Of a stretch of 64,000 nt of DNA, positions 24,218-35,703 are shown piece by piece. Origin of the DNA: Echria macrotheca. Taxonomy: Eukaryota > Ascomycota > Sordariomycetes > Sordariales > Schizotheciaceae. The position numbers and the translations under genes are program-made. Each line of letters starts with the position of its first letter. Position 1 is the first letter of the stretch. The notes below the pieces were generated by a model. The model was not told where the DNA came from, did no database searches, and saw only the letters and a program-made list of their open reading frames with translations. The stretch spans positions 1 through 64,000 of the forward strand of contig MU839845.1 in assembly GCA_030411725.1 (NCBI GenBank), in the 5' to 3' direction.

Positions 24218-26343
24218 CTACTCTCTGCACCCCTCAATGTGCGTGGCCAAAGGCTCAGGGGCAAGTGCTGTTTGCTCATCAATTTCTATTCCATCAGAAA
24301 CTTGCTGCCCCGCGGGAAACATCTCCCAAAACGCGATTTCCATCTGCACGACTCGTGTGTCAGCTCGGCTGCGTCTTGGCGGGCTTTGGGCAAGCATCAG
24401 CCGTCACGACGTACCTTGGTGGCATGGATGAAGATCTTGACGAGTTCCTCTATCCGCCTGGGGGATTGGTGCACCGCGTGCCTCTCGATGAGTTCTGTGC
24501 ATGTTAGCCCGCGGTTGCGTCGGCTCGTTGCTCACTCAAAATACCTCTGTGGGCGTCTACTGTCTTGCAATACTCTTCCGATCTATAGCTCTCGATCCAA
24601 GGCCAGTATGGGTTCTCGGGCCCCTTCACGGTTTTGTCCCACTCACCCAGCTCTTGGGCGAGCTTCTGATAGCCAAGGCTGCATGGCAACATTGCAACCA
24701 GCAGACCGATCAGGTCTTCCGACTGTCCGATGTCCAAGACATATCGAGTATAAGCCGTACATGCTTGTCCGGTCAGTGCGGTCGTCCAGTGAACCGCCAG
24801 GTATTCACTTACCCGCCTTTTCCTCGCTGCTCTCTATCATGTCCTTGGAGATGCCAAAGGTTTTGCAGTACTTGATATGGGTCTGCGTCTCCCTGCAGAT
24901 GCTTGACACTATGGCTGTCGACTGGAAATTGTCAGATGTGATCCATAGCACATGTCGAAGGAATCTTCTTACCGCCGCGATATCGTCTATCGACTTGGTC
25001 TTGACCGAGACAAGCGCATTCGCTCGGGCAAAATGGACCTAGAACCGTAAGCTTGCACCACCAAACGGCGGCGCCGAGTAACTATACGAGATACAAGTAG
25101 TCCTGGACTAGGTAGCCCGTGAATGACTCCATGGGCAGCGTTGCTTGGCCCATTGCCAGCACGAAGGGGTGCGTGATGAACTGACGCCATAGTGGGCGAA
25201 CCTCAGGTCGTTGCAGGAGGAAGTCGACAAAATGGCCCCTATATCCACGTTAGATTAGCCCGAGATCCGGTTTGAAGAGGTTTGGGCAGCCCACGGTATA
25301 CACGGCATGATATGGACCGAGTGGAAGTGATTCAACGGTCCAGCACCCTGGCCGAAGCCCGGTGCCAGCCTGATAGCAGCCTCGATATATCTGTCGGCCG
25401 TTTCGACAGCATCTGGCACAGCCATCCCGCTAGCCAGGTTGCACGCAATCGCCGCTGTCATAGTTATCAGCCAGGCCAACGCCATAGTAAATCGTTCCCC
25501 AGCACTCACAGGCCAATGAGCACCCCGTGCCATGCGTATTCTTCGAATCATGGTATGGCCCTCCGAAGACGAATTCTTGCACGGGACCGCCGCTGTCGGC
25601 TCCAACCAGCACATTCTGGACGATTTTGGCGTCTACCGGACCGGAAACAGCGGGAAATGGACAATGGCCGCCTTTAACGAGCACCCACTTAGGACCAAAT
25701 CCTCGGATAGCATGCGCGATGGCCTTCAGATCCTCGGCTCCGGTGGCTGGGAAGTGACCATACCCAGCATCGGCGAGTAGGATTCGAGCCTCGGGCAGAT
25801 TTGGTGTGAAGACGGTCGCTAGAGGGAGTAGCTCCTCCCGGAGGATCTTCAGAGCCTCCGGTTTTAGCAGCGTAGCCTTGCTAGTCGAGACCATGACGGG
25901 GTCGATAACCACAGTCCTAAGCCCGTGGTCTTGGAGTGCGGTAGCGACGGCGCCCACCATCCCGGCCGAACCCAGCATGCCTGTATGGAAGTCAACGTAC
26001 GCGGTCTCTTGGTACCTAGATAAGGTAGTCTTGTTTGTCCCGAAACTGACCTGTCTTGACAACATCGACGCCAATGTCCTCGACGACGGCGTCAATCTGC
26101 TTGCGGACGAAATCGGCCGGTATGTAGTGGATATCGTGCACGCGCTGCGTGTTTTGCGCCGTCAGGGCTGTTGTGGCTGTCATGGCGTAGCAGCCATGTG
26201 CGGCAATGACCTTCTGGTCCGCCTCGAGTCCCCTTTTCCGCGATGCATCAGTGCCCGTCCGCCAAGTACAACTTACAGGCTGGTTCTTACGCGCCCCCGG
26301 AGCTGTCGGATCCGGCAATGACGAGAATCCTTCCCATGCCCAT
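24218..26343 (-). CDS. thi20: HMP/HMP-P kinase fused to TenA (Thi20-like)
   Basis: Ten exons: 26343-26291, 26232-26051, 25980-25510, 25454-25295, 25238-25088, 25038-24973, 24921-24813, 24763-24545, 24494-24415 and 24343-24218, giving 538 residues. All nine introns are 49-71 bp and all junctions stay in frame. Residues 1 to about 270 form the ribokinase-type phosphomethylpyrimidine kinase: MGMGRILVIAGSDSSGGA at the start, GLEADQK, KTGMLGSAGMV, VIDPVMVSTSK, and the NTHGTGCSLA anion-hole motif. The rest is a TenA/Thi-4 domain with FHSVHIMP, GYLVQDYLYL, FARANALVSVK, a CRETQTHIKYCK helix and the MLPCSLGYQ segment. Thi20 proteins phosphorylate hydroxymethylpyrimidine twice for thiamine synthesis; the TenA half hydrolyses thiamine breakdown products for salvage. 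The intron at 25294-25239 has a weak GTGGGC donor, chosen because it restores MPCIPGHFVDF. Confidence 0.92.
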
Positions 26344-26912
26344 GGTGACAATGTCGTAGTTCTGCTGGATATCCTGGTGTCTAACCCGTCTGCTGTTTAA
26401 TCGACCCAATACGCGACCATGACGGGACCGAGAGTCTGCGGCGGCGAGTGGGGGTCGGTCGAATTCGTTAATATCCAGCGGTAGCTACCTAGCTAGTGGG
26501 GTCGATTCTTGGTGCTGTCACAATTCACTCATCCTGTTTCCCGTTTTATAAAGTGTCGGCCAGGCCCATCAGCCATCCAGCAGAAGGTACGGTTTAGATC
26601 AATCGTTAACACCTGCCATAGCCAACTTGGTGCTTTCGACCAAGCCAGACCCGGCCGTGCCTGACATATACTATACATAGTGAACCATCAGATCGCTCCT
26701 ATCTCGCATAACGCCGTCACCATCCTGCCTGCCCAGCCCATCACACCGTTTTGTCATCCAGGTTACCAGACCGTCACCATCCAGAAACCAGCCAGCGCCT
26801 GCCTACCCGCCCATATGCAAAATAAAAATAAAAAGAGACAGTAGCCCGCTCCCGTTCAGAATTCGCCAAGGTAGCCCAACCGCCTTTCCCTATGCCGTAA
26901 AAATACAAGTCG
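26344..26912. other. thi20-like promoter and Rictor 3' flank
   Basis: 569 bp between two leftward genes. It should contain the promoter of the thi20-like gene and the 3' UTR of the Rictor gene. I see no THI-element or TPP-riboswitch sequence that I could defend, and no gene. Confidence 0.55.
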
Positions 26913-27026
26913 TCACCCGTTGAATGATCCCCTGATTGCTTGTCTCTTGGTGCCAGCCCGATCGCTGACACTCCGCTGTCTCGCTGTCCGTTGTTCATCC
27001 CCCGAGCTGTCTTCCTCTTCCCCATC

Positions 27027-27071
<45 letters not shown>

Positions 27072-30000
27072 TTCTTCCTCCTCGTCCTCCTCCTCTTCAT
27101 CGTCGTCACTGTCGCCGGCTAACTCCGCAAGCGCCGCGCCCCCAGCCGGCGCATGCCCGCCATCCTCTTCATCCCCGCCCTCACTCTCGTCTTCGTCGAA
27201 GACCACCGCCCTCAGCACGCTCTTATCAAAGAGCCCTATAATCATGCTCCGATCAGCGAGCCGATAGTGGTGACACTCCAGCAAGCCCATGACGCGCCGG
27301 AACAGCTTGGGCTGTCTGAACCCGACGGCTTTCTTGTTCGTTTTGATGTGCATGAGCTCGGCACGAGCTCGTCGGTACAATACCATGTTGGCCATGTCGA
27401 TGATCAGTTCCAGAATGCGCTGGTTGGTCGGGTCGGAATCCAACTCCACCCTACGCACCTCCAGCCCGTTTTCGCCTTCTTCAGCCTGGATCGCCTTGAT
27501 CAGCGACTCGGATCGCGGCCGTGATGGCATCGCCGGCAGCTTGGCCGTTTCTGTTTTTTGAGTCTCCGGCAACTCGATGGCTGCAATATGGACGTGTTTC
27601 CATGGTTGCAGAGAGAAAAGCTTTGTGAGGTCGGTCGGAATGCAGAAACCGAGAGAGCTGCCCATGATGTTGGTATTCGCATCCCAACCGTGTTCGGATA
27701 GGATTTCGAGACCGTGCATCGACCTGGAGATGAGGCCGAGCACGAAAAAGGCTGTGCCCCGCAAGCTCATGATTTCATGGCTCTGAGCGATCTTGATGAT
27801 GTCTTCGACCACCTCGCACGACTCCAAGAATGGCGCGCCGAGTTCCATCGAGCCAACATTGCCCACTGCCCAGAGGCAGCCCTTGACCTTGACCACCATT
27901 TCCGGATCCTCACACTGCATGCCGTAGTCGCGAATCGTCGCCACGAATTCGTTGAAATGACCCTTCTCACTCAGCAGCTTGCATCCCTCCTGCGTGCGCG
28001 TGAGCTCGCGGTAGAAGTGTGGAGGTACGTGGCTGTCGGCTTCCATTTCTTGCTCATCATCGAAGACGCTGATGCGGTTCGTATGGTCATCCTGGTGTCC
28101 CTGAAAAGACCTTGCCAGGCTGGCTTCGATGACGCCAACATAGGAATCATTGCGGCCCAAAAACCAGTCGTCCATCTCGTTGCTGATGTAGTCCAGCCCA
28201 TCGAGGTAATGGTATCCGATGGATGTCGAGAGGAAGCGCAGGAGAAGGGGGGCACCTATCTCGCCCAGGTGGTCCAGTGCTGGCCGGCATTCAACGATGT
28301 ATTCGAGCTGGTTCTTCAGGTTGCAAGCCTTTTCAAGGATCTTCACCGCAGTCGCACAGACTTCGACTTCTGGGTCATAAAGTTGCGTGACCAGTAACTG
28401 AATCGCCCATTTTGAATCACCAACTCCCTGGCCCTGGGCTGTCATTCGTGGATGTATCGCATATTTCCTCAGCGCATTGGTGGCTGTGATGCGAATATCC
28501 TTGGTACCTGCTGTCAGGGCTTTGGAGAGAAGAACTCGAGGATGGCCCTGAAGGGAGTAATCGAAGTTCGAGAGCATCAACTTGATAAGGTCAGGCCGCT
28601 GCTTGAGATCGACGATGCGATATACCATGTTGAAGATGCGCCATTTTTCCATCATCACCATGCCCTTCTGGTCCCCGCTGAGCACACCGAGCATGGGGAA
28701 GTACCCCCCGGAAAGGGTATCCGTTAGCCTGTCTTTTGCAAACATGGGATACTGCGCAGTGAGGCCACTGGTGGGATCGCACTGGGCAAGGCATTCGGCG
28801 ATTTGCCTAAGCAGCTTGTTGTCCGAAAGGTACTTGGCGCCCTCGTTGGTTTGCAACAGAGAATGCATCAGGGAACAGCCAATCCTGACATATTTCTGAG
28901 TATTCTTTGTGCTCTTGATGTCCGAAAATTTGTACTTGAAAGGACGATAAAAGCTCATGATGCGTTTCACAAACTTTGAGGCTTTGACCGCCTCCTCGAG
29001 CCGCTTTCCGTTCGTAAGGGGGCCTTCGATGATCTTGACAATGATATCCCAGTTCCACTTGGTGTAGTTGGAGTGACTCTGTACCCCGGAGTCGATAATC
29101 AGTTGTCTAAAAGTAGCATCGTCAAAGTTTGTAGCCGCATTGCTTTTGGGGTGCTCGTCCAGGATCCCGAGATCCATACTGTTGCTCGACGGACCGATGG
29201 AGCTGCTATACAATGAAGGAGAGGACCTGTGAAGAGTTCTGCTGACACTGCTAATCTGATAGACGACCCCCGTTGCATTGAAATGACTCTCGTCCTTGAG
29301 CTTGGCTGCTGCGATAAAGATCTCGGGTAGTAGCTGCAATTCGCTGCTCCATGATGGCGGGAGCAAATGGCTCGACAGCTTCAAGACCTCCACAAGCAAG
29401 AGCGTCGACTTGCGCTTTAGTGTCGGGTTTTCGGTGTCTTGGGTCAGCTTCAGCAAGGCTGGTACCACCCCGGACTTGACAAAAATTGCCAGCAACAGGG
29501 CTGTATAATGCTCGACAAAATTTTGCTCTCCACCTTCCTCGTCCAGCTCGCTTTGTGATGGTTTGCCAGCTGACGACTTGAGGTTCGTAACCCTGCCATA
29601 AGTGGTGAGCCGCCGGCCAGCCAGAAACGAGGTCGCCCACGCCGGAGACTTGATGCGGAGCAATGTGTAGATGAGGTCCAGGACTGTTTCACGAATGGGT
29701 CCTGCCTGCACTACCATACTGGTGACGAGCGACTTGATGGCGCGGAAGTTATACATCGAGAGACTCATGAGCCCGGACCAGGACTTGAGAGCCGACGAGA
29801 CCGCCTTGGCGCTCTGTTTGAGGAATCGTTCGTTTGATGATAGGTCGTCGGTAAATGCGGTAAAAAGTACCTCGAGTTCGTTTCCGGGACGCAGATACCT
29901 TCGTCTTTGTGGAGCATCCAGGAGGTAAAGGAAAGCTGCGGTAAGACTCTCCGACGCTTTGTAGGAGCCGTCGGCGAGGGCTTCATGTAAAGGCCCCATC

Positions 30001-31205
30001 CCACCCGAAGCGATCAGGAGCCCGGGGTCCCGAACCAGGATCTCTGCGAGCGTTTCAATGCAGATCGGTCTTAACCTCTCCTCGTGCTCCTCTGCAACTG
30101 CGGCAATCGTCCTGACCACAGAGCGGGATATTTCGCGTATCCCATCCTTCACGTCTAGAAAGGCCCGCACGAACTTGAGGGCTTGTTCCCGCTCGACATC
30201 AGACTTGCGATCCTTGATAAGAGACCTGCGGTTGTCGGTTAGTGCTGGTAAGATGGGCGGCAGCTGAACCTACCATGTAACGAGATAATCCGTGTTGAGA
30301 GCACGTATGTTCTTGAGGGAAGCTATGTCCGATATAGCATATCGCACCATTCTGTACGCAGAAGCGACCACCTCGCGGCTCTCATTTAGGAGCATGACCT
30401 GCATGCGGAGCCCAAATACGGACCAAACCAGGTCGTATTTGAGGGTTGGGTGCCTCTTGAAGAGGTCGACTAGGTTGTTTGCCCGAGAGACATAGTAATC
30501 CGGCGTCATGCCGTCTATCTCGAGAGCCTGCAGGATTTCGGCAAGGGCAAATGTAGGAGACTCGGTAGGCTCCTCAAGATCGGACCCGGCGCCGCTTCTT
30601 GACGCACTCGGAGGCGAGCGCAAGCCGTTGGTGCTGGGTAGCAGCCCGTCTGTCCGTGACCTCGTCGGAGTAGTAGGGGTGGTTCTCGTCCTCTGGGCGT
30701 CGCTGATCTTCTGCTTGAGCTCCCTAATGCGTACATTGGACGAGTTGAGCTCGGCCTCGACTTTCTGCCGCTGATCCTTGGTCTGCTTCGCCTTCTTGCT
30801 ATTAAGCGCCTCAAGCATATTCTCGCTCCCCTCCTTAATCTTCAATTCGCGACTCAAAGCCTCGCGCAACTGCGACAATGTCTGTTCCTGGAGGGAGCCA
30901 TCGTCTTCGTCGAGTTTCTCCATCGTGAAAACGTCGGGTCGTGAACCGGCACGGGAGAGGTTCATTTGGCTGCGGAACTCGGAGGTGAAGCTGCCGGGCA
31001 TGGGGGAGGGGTTGAGCGAAGAGCCGCGGGGCGCAAAGGTCACGGCGGACGCTGAGAGGTTTCTGGAGCCGTTGTTGGCGGCGGGGACCGGAGGTTGGAG
31101 GCCATCGCGATCGAAGCTGGGGCGCGAAGCTACGGGCTGCTGGATAGAAAACGACTTTTGGGTGGGGGTAGCCGAGGCGCTGAGCATGGTGGATGGCCCG
31201 GCCAT
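26913..31205 (-). CDS. ste20: TORC2 subunit Rictor/Ste20/Avo3 homologue
   Basis: Two exons, 31205-30274 and 30225-26913, joined across a 48-bp intron (GTAGGT donor, CCGCAG acceptor), giving 1414 residues. The first 95 residues are Ser/Pro-rich; residues of about 100-175 form a coiled coil (REALSRELKIKEGSENMLEAL onward) of HR1 type. The large middle is the helical-repeat Rictor N-terminal region (ALKFVRAFLDVKDGIREISRSVVR, LASGGMGPLHEAL-like blocks). It is followed by the Rictor middle/RasGEF_N-like part (FVKRIMSFYRPFKYKFSDIK) and the Rictor_V domain (CLWAVGNVGS, RGTAFFVLGLISRS). The C-terminus is an acidic Glu/Asp repeat followed by a basic tail. Rictor is an essential scaffold of TOR complex 2, controlling AGC kinases, actin and sphingolipid homeostasis at the plasma membrane. 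It is divergent from uricase across a 1.5 kb spacer. The symbol follows fission yeast; AVO3/TSC11 is the budding-yeast name. Confidence 0.93.
27028..27112. repeat. CTCGTC hexamer repeat inside Rictor gene
   Basis: A run of CTCGTC units with CTCCTC/CTTCTT variants encodes the alternating Glu-Asp tract near the C-terminus of the Rictor homologue. The unit length keeps the frame, so copy-number changes would only alter tract length. Confidence 0.85.
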
Positions 31206-32033
31206 TTGCCCTCAGCGAAGCATGCGATCGAGACGCACATCCGACTCGGTCGTGGGAGAATTATCGAATCGTCCTGCGGCGTGTCCAATCCTCCCCTCTT
31301 TGGTCAGCGAGAGCCCCGATCCGGCGTCTGGGTCGTCATAGCCCCCCGGAGGAGTCGCTGTGTTGGATGCGCCTTCGATTCAGGCTCTGTAATTCCGAAT
31401 GGTCGGCGGCGAGGGAGCGTGTTGGAGAGTCGTGTCGCTACGAGCTTGTGGAACGATGTCGCACTTGATGGTTCGTGCACGGCACCTGAAGTTGAACGTT
31501 ATGCCAAGACCACGTTGGTTTGGGGACAGGGTTAGCTAGCAAGAGGCTCCCGGAGGGTTACTTGCGCTAGCTCTGGACCGAAAACACGAACAATACGGAA
31601 AGACTCGCACATTCTCCGTCGACCTTCTCGTCTATTTTGTTTCCGGGATAGGAAGACCTAATCCAAGCACGGCATACGCGGGTTTTGGAACCAATGTTTG
31701 AACCTCAAGTTCACCTACCAAGGCTTGCAAGGGTACTCCGTAGACGAGCTGAGGTAGGTCATAGGCAAGGCGCCCAACATCGATAGGCGTTCTTCATTAG
31801 ATTCGTTCCGTCTTCTCGTGTTGTATGGGGGCCAGCACAAGTAAGAACCCCATGCTAAACCGGAGATAATCTCTGAAGCTAGCACTTCGGACAACATCGA
31901 AGGCTCGAATCCTGAGAGGATTCATAGAACCAGCTTCACCCGTCTCTCAGATCTCTTGGGTAATCACTCAGATACGTGCAGCGGGACCTGCAACCGCAGG
32001 TGAATTGCAGGGTGAAAGGGTCACTCGTACGAT

Positions 32034-32044
32034 GATAAGATAAC
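32034..32044 (+). promoter_or_regulatory. tandem GATA site upstream of uricase
   Basis: The sequence GATAAGATAAC contains two overlapping-spaced GATA motifs in the same direction, about 650 bp upstream of the uricase ATG. Fungal nitrogen regulators (AreA/NIT2) bind HGATAR motifs, often in pairs, and urate oxidase is a classical nitrogen-catabolite-repressed gene. Binding here is inferred. Confidence 0.4.
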
Positions 32045-32562
32045 GCTGAAGGCGTTCCGGGAGGTGGCACTAGGTGGCACAGAACACCCCGCGGTGTTCA
32101 ATGTTTTACCCCAGATTCTAACAGTCGCCAACACAACAGCATCGCCAATCCTTCCACTTGGAAAAAAAGCACCCGGTGTTCGCGGCTTCGGCCTCGGGGC
32201 TTTCAGGTCGTGGAAGAATGCCGAGCCGACGCGAGACGGTGCGGCTTCAAGCAGAAAGGAATGCAAAGCCTTTTCTCTCTCGGCCCAGGGAGCGACGTCA
32301 ACGGCGGCATTTGGAGGGGTGGTTCAAGGCTGTCGGCGGACTCCGGGGTCCACCATTTTGCGTCTCAGCAAAACCCCCACCAACTGTGCTGGGATCGGCC
32401 AACCGTTGATCGTTTTATCGGCCGCGTGCTGGCTCGACCAGCGGAACGCCGCGCCACCCAGGGTTCCCCGAGCGATGTTCGAGGCGCTGTGTTCCGAAGT
32501 TGCGTCTTCGGGGCTCTGCATTGCGGGCAGGTCCACGGGTGCCATGGCAGGCCTTCGCATGG

Positions 32563-32568
32563 TATAAA
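32563..32568 (+). promoter_or_regulatory. TATA box of uricase
   Basis: A perfect TATAAA lies 131 bp upstream of the uricase ATG, just before a pyrimidine-rich stretch leading to the start codon. The distance fits a core promoter with a leader of about 60-100 bases. Confidence 0.5.
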
Positions 32569-32693
32569 TCCTCGAGACTGCCCCAGTCTCGAGTCTTTTC
32601 CCATCACCAACCAAAGCTTCCTCTCGCCCAAGTTCCTGTGCTTTCCCAGGATCTCACTTGTAGCCTCGCCCCTTGATCATCAACATCAATACC

Positions 32694-33687
32694 ATGCCTT
32701 TTCTCGCTACGGCTCGCTACGGCAAGGACAATGTCCGCGTCTACAAGGTCCACCGCGACCAGGAGACGGGCGTCCAGTCGGTGACTGAGATGACGGTGTG
32801 CTGCCTGCTCGAGGGTGCCATCGAGACATCGTAGGTGCGACAGCAACAAAATAGGGGCAGAAAGCTAACGGAAGCACCACAGTTACACCGAAGCTGACAA
32901 CAGCGTCGTTGTGGCCACCGACTCAATCAAGAACACCATCTACATCAAGGCCAAGGAGAACCCCGTCAACCCCCCTGAGCTATATGCCAGCATCTTGGGC
33001 CAGCACTTCCTCGACAAGTATGCCCACATTTCGGTCGCCAACATCAAGGTTACTGTGCACCGGTGGACGCGCATGACCGTCGATGGCGCCCCGCACCCGC
33101 ACAGCTTCTACCGGGACGGCGAGGAGAAGCGCATTGTTGAGGCGGCCATCCGCCGTGACGGCATCACCATCAAGAGCGGTATTGCCGACCTCACCGTGCT
33201 CAAGAGCACGGGGTCTGCCTTCCACGGATTCGTGCGCGACGAATACACCAGCCTGCCCGAGACCTGGGACCGCATCCTCTCTACCGATGTTGACTGCAGC
33301 TGGACCTGGAAGGTGTTCCCGACCCTGGCCGCGGTGCAGGAGGGCGTTGAGCGCTTCGACAAGGCGTGGGAGAGCGCCCGCCAGATCACCATGAAGACTT
33401 TTGCGATTGACGAGAGCGCCTCGGTCCAGAATACCATGTACAAGATGTGCGAGCAGATCCTTGACGCCGTCCCCGAGTCCCAGCTCATTGGCTACTCGCT
33501 GCCCAACAAGCACTACTTCGAGATCGGTAAGTTTCTTCTGGCAGTGGTTATTAGTTTGTCGGACACTAATCTGAATCCAGATCTGAGCTGGCACAAGGGC
33601 CTCAAGAACACGGGCAAGGATGCCGAGGTGTACGCTCCCCAGTCGGGCCCCAACGGCCTGATCAAGTGCGAGGTTGCGCGGTCGTAA
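32694..33687 (+). CDS. uaZ: urate oxidase (uricase) without visible PTS1
   Basis: Three exons: 32694-32830, 32883-33526 and 33581-33687, giving 295 residues. Introns have GTAGGT and GTAAGT donors. The product has the two tandem T-fold halves of uricase. Key residues are Lys11 and Thr58-Asp59 (VVATDS), the signature TVLKSTGSAFHGFVRDEYTSLPETWDR region, and NKHYFEIDLSWHKGL near the end. The enzyme oxidises urate to 5-hydroxyisourate in purine catabolism, normally inside peroxisomes. The last residues are CEVARS followed by TAA. Aspergillus flavus uricase is about seven residues longer and ends in SKL, so this model stops where the peroxisomal targeting signal would be. The stop overlaps a donor-like GTAAGC. 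Tandem GATA sites upstream fit nitrogen control. Confidence 0.93.
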
Positions 33688-34361
33688 GCAGCACGCTGGG
33701 ACTGTGTACGAAAGTAGCGACTGGTGTGTAATTTTTCTGCATCATACTTATCATCCATGAAACTACGGCGTAAGGGGCTGGCGACGGACACGGATACCTT
33801 TGGGAGTTTGCGTCTTGTCAGGGAACATTGCATTTGCATCGGGCTAGCCACTTCGAATCTGGACATACATTGGGATGGGCCTTATGACAACATGACAATA
33901 AATAACCAAATAAATGAATAAAAAACTTAAATACTTACTGGCTGGTTGCGCTGTGACTGTGAGGGAGCCCTATGTCCTGTCCTAGTGCGTGACTGAGGTG
34001 GCTTTCGGCAAGGTCAGGACAAATCTCAACCGAAATCAAACCTCAGAGACCAATGGTGAATTCTGACAAACCAGGACATAACTTCGAGTTGAACGTCTCT
34101 TCTTGCCAAGTCAAAGCCCTATAACACTGGTGCCTGTCAGGTTCTCGGTTGAACCAAGTACGGATACATCAAATATACATGTATTCTATAATTGATACAA
34201 GTCTCATCGTAGCGCGAGACGTGACATTGGTTATCATACATCCAAGCCCAGAGACGCCCAAGACACCCATCGTGCCTGGTATACCTCGCCCCTTCTTCAC
34301 CAAGGCAGTATCCAGCTCGCCCCTTCCCTCTGACGACAAGGCCATGACAACACCAGAAACC
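33688..34361. other. convergent 3' flanks of uricase and uL13m
   Basis: 674 bp between the stops of two convergent genes. It should contain both 3' UTRs; AATAAA-like A/T-rich sequence occurs at about 33896-33925. The long plus-strand frame beginning at 34149 is a shadow of the uL13m gene. Confidence 0.6.
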
Positions 34362-35000
34362 TCACAAGGTCGCCTTATCCCCCTCCCTAACCACCCTCAT
34401 AACATCCTCCCACCCCGGCGTCCCAACCGCCTTGCCCCCAAACTGAATCAAATTCTTCTTATAAGGATGCGCATCCCCCTCAAAAGCCTTGAGCCTGGCG
34501 AGCCGCTTATCCCGCAGCCGGTTCTTGGGGAGCATGCCGCTGACCGCCTTGCGCAGAACCTCGGCGCCGCCAAACTTGTCCATGAGGGCGTCCATGGTGA
34601 TTTGCTGGAGCGAACCGGGCCGGGTATTGTGGCGGTAGTACTTCTTGCGCCACTTCTTGTTGCCCGTCGTGTAGAGGGCCGCGCAGTTGGTCACGACAAC
34701 GTAGTCGCCGCAGTCGGTCGAGGGGTCCCAGATCGGCTTGTGCTTGCCCATGAGGAGGACGGCGATGCGTGACGCGAGACGGCCGAGCGAGGGCGGCGTA
34801 ATGGCTTCGGCGGGCGCCTTGACTGTGCTGAGGATTGGGTGGGGGGCTGAGGCGGAGACGTGGTGCCATACTCGGGAGTAGGCGAGTCGGGTCTATGGTT
34901 TGGGTTTGGTGGTTAGTTTGGAAAGATCTGATACCGGAGACCTTGGGCTTGTCGGAGGGAGGGAGTCAAGAATACGTACAAGGCCGACGGTTTGTGACAT
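34362..35000 (-). CDS. mrpl23: mitochondrial ribosomal protein uL13m (Mrpl23)
   Basis: Two exons: a 21-nt first exon (35000-34980, MSQTVGL) and 34892-34362, split by an 87-bp intron (GTACGT donor, CCATAG acceptor), giving 183 residues. The uL13 fold is clear: LASRIAVLLMGKHKPIWDPSTDCGDYVVVTN, KKWRKKYYRHNTRPGSLQQ, then AVSGMLPKNRLRDKRLARLKAFEGDAHPYKKN, the conserved GMLPKN...RL loop of L13 proteins. It is a protein of the mitochondrial large ribosomal subunit. The N-terminal TRLAYSRVWHHVSASAP is Arg/Ser-rich and can act as a matrix presequence. The start is chosen because it gives a good donor directly behind seven codons and because the exon 2 frame has no suitable early ATG. Divergent from the SOD1 copper chaperone. 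Confidence 0.92.
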
Positions 35001-35556
35001 GTTGAGGAGGGTGACAGGGTTAACGGGGGAGGATTGCCGACGAGGACGACAATGTCGGTGGTGGTGATGGGACCGAGTCCCTCATCAACCAGCACCGGGG
35101 CGGAAGGCCAGATTTGGCAGAGCACCAGAACCGCCGGATTAGAAACTCTTGGTCGGTATTGCCGTGGTCTCCGGGGGTTCGAACGTCGGACGTTGGTATG
35201 TCAATTGTCGGCAGCAATCGCACGTCGTCAACCCAGGCGCGCCGTTCAATGGGGAAAATTTTGGGCTGGCGGCGCACAGGCCACACGTGGTGGCCGGCGC
35301 GCGCCGTGGATCCCTACCGCCCGTGGGCCGAGCCCGACTGCGGAGCTTTCGGATTGCTGCGGGGCATGGAAGAGGGGACCGAAAGGACGATTTCAAAGCA
35401 GCCAGCGCCTGCTCGATGAGAACCTGAGTTGTTGACACCGCAAGAGCACCGTTAATCGAAATCTTGAATGCCAGCCTATTTCCCCCCATTTTCCGTCGCA
35501 CTCTGTCATCTGGACTCCGGTTCATCCTCAACCCCTCCAAAGAATTATTTCTCCGG
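35001..35556. promoter_or_regulatory. divergent promoter, uL13m and copper chaperone
   Basis: About 560-700 bp shared by the two genes, depending on which chaperone start is used. An ATG at 35468 opens a short frame that ends near 35620 and overlaps the possible upstream chaperone start at 35557; a three-codon frame starts at 35416. No defined factor site is claimed. Confidence 0.5.
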
Positions 35557-35703
35557 ATGCATCCCAGCTCAGCGTCCACTACCACGCGCTATCTCATCGG
35601 CATATCTGGTTTCGCTCTGATCGCCTCTGCCGGAGCATACACCTGGCATCGCAAAAGACAGTACCAAGTACCGCCCCCGGCTGCCAGGAATTCCTCGAAC
35701 AAG
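35557..35703 (+). other. possible in-frame N-terminal extension of Ccs1
   Basis: Starting at ATG 35557, 49 codons run in frame into MAVTTPFQ of the copper chaperone. They encode MHPSSASTTTR, a 19-residue hydrophobic stretch (YLIGISGFALIASAGAYTW), then HRKRQYQVPPPAARNSSNK. The hydrophobic segment is long enough for one membrane pass and is followed by a basic cluster. The frame stays open further upstream to about 35464 without another ATG. This could give a membrane-anchored 308-residue isoform; it could also be translated leader of no importance. Confidence 0.35.

Larger units (their letters stand above)
31206..32693. promoter_or_regulatory. divergent promoter region, Rictor and uricase
   Basis: 1488 bp shared by the leftward Rictor gene and the rightward uricase gene. 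It contains a tandem GATA site at 32034-32044 and a TATAAA at 32563-32568, both described separately. Frames inside it (for example 32064-32567 +) have no recognisable product. Confidence 0.6.

Noticed and set aside
35464..35556. Presequence-like FRRTLSSGLRF extension of Ccs1
   Set aside because: The frame begins with TTG, not ATG. Without evidence for a non-AUG start I accept at most the ATG at 35557.
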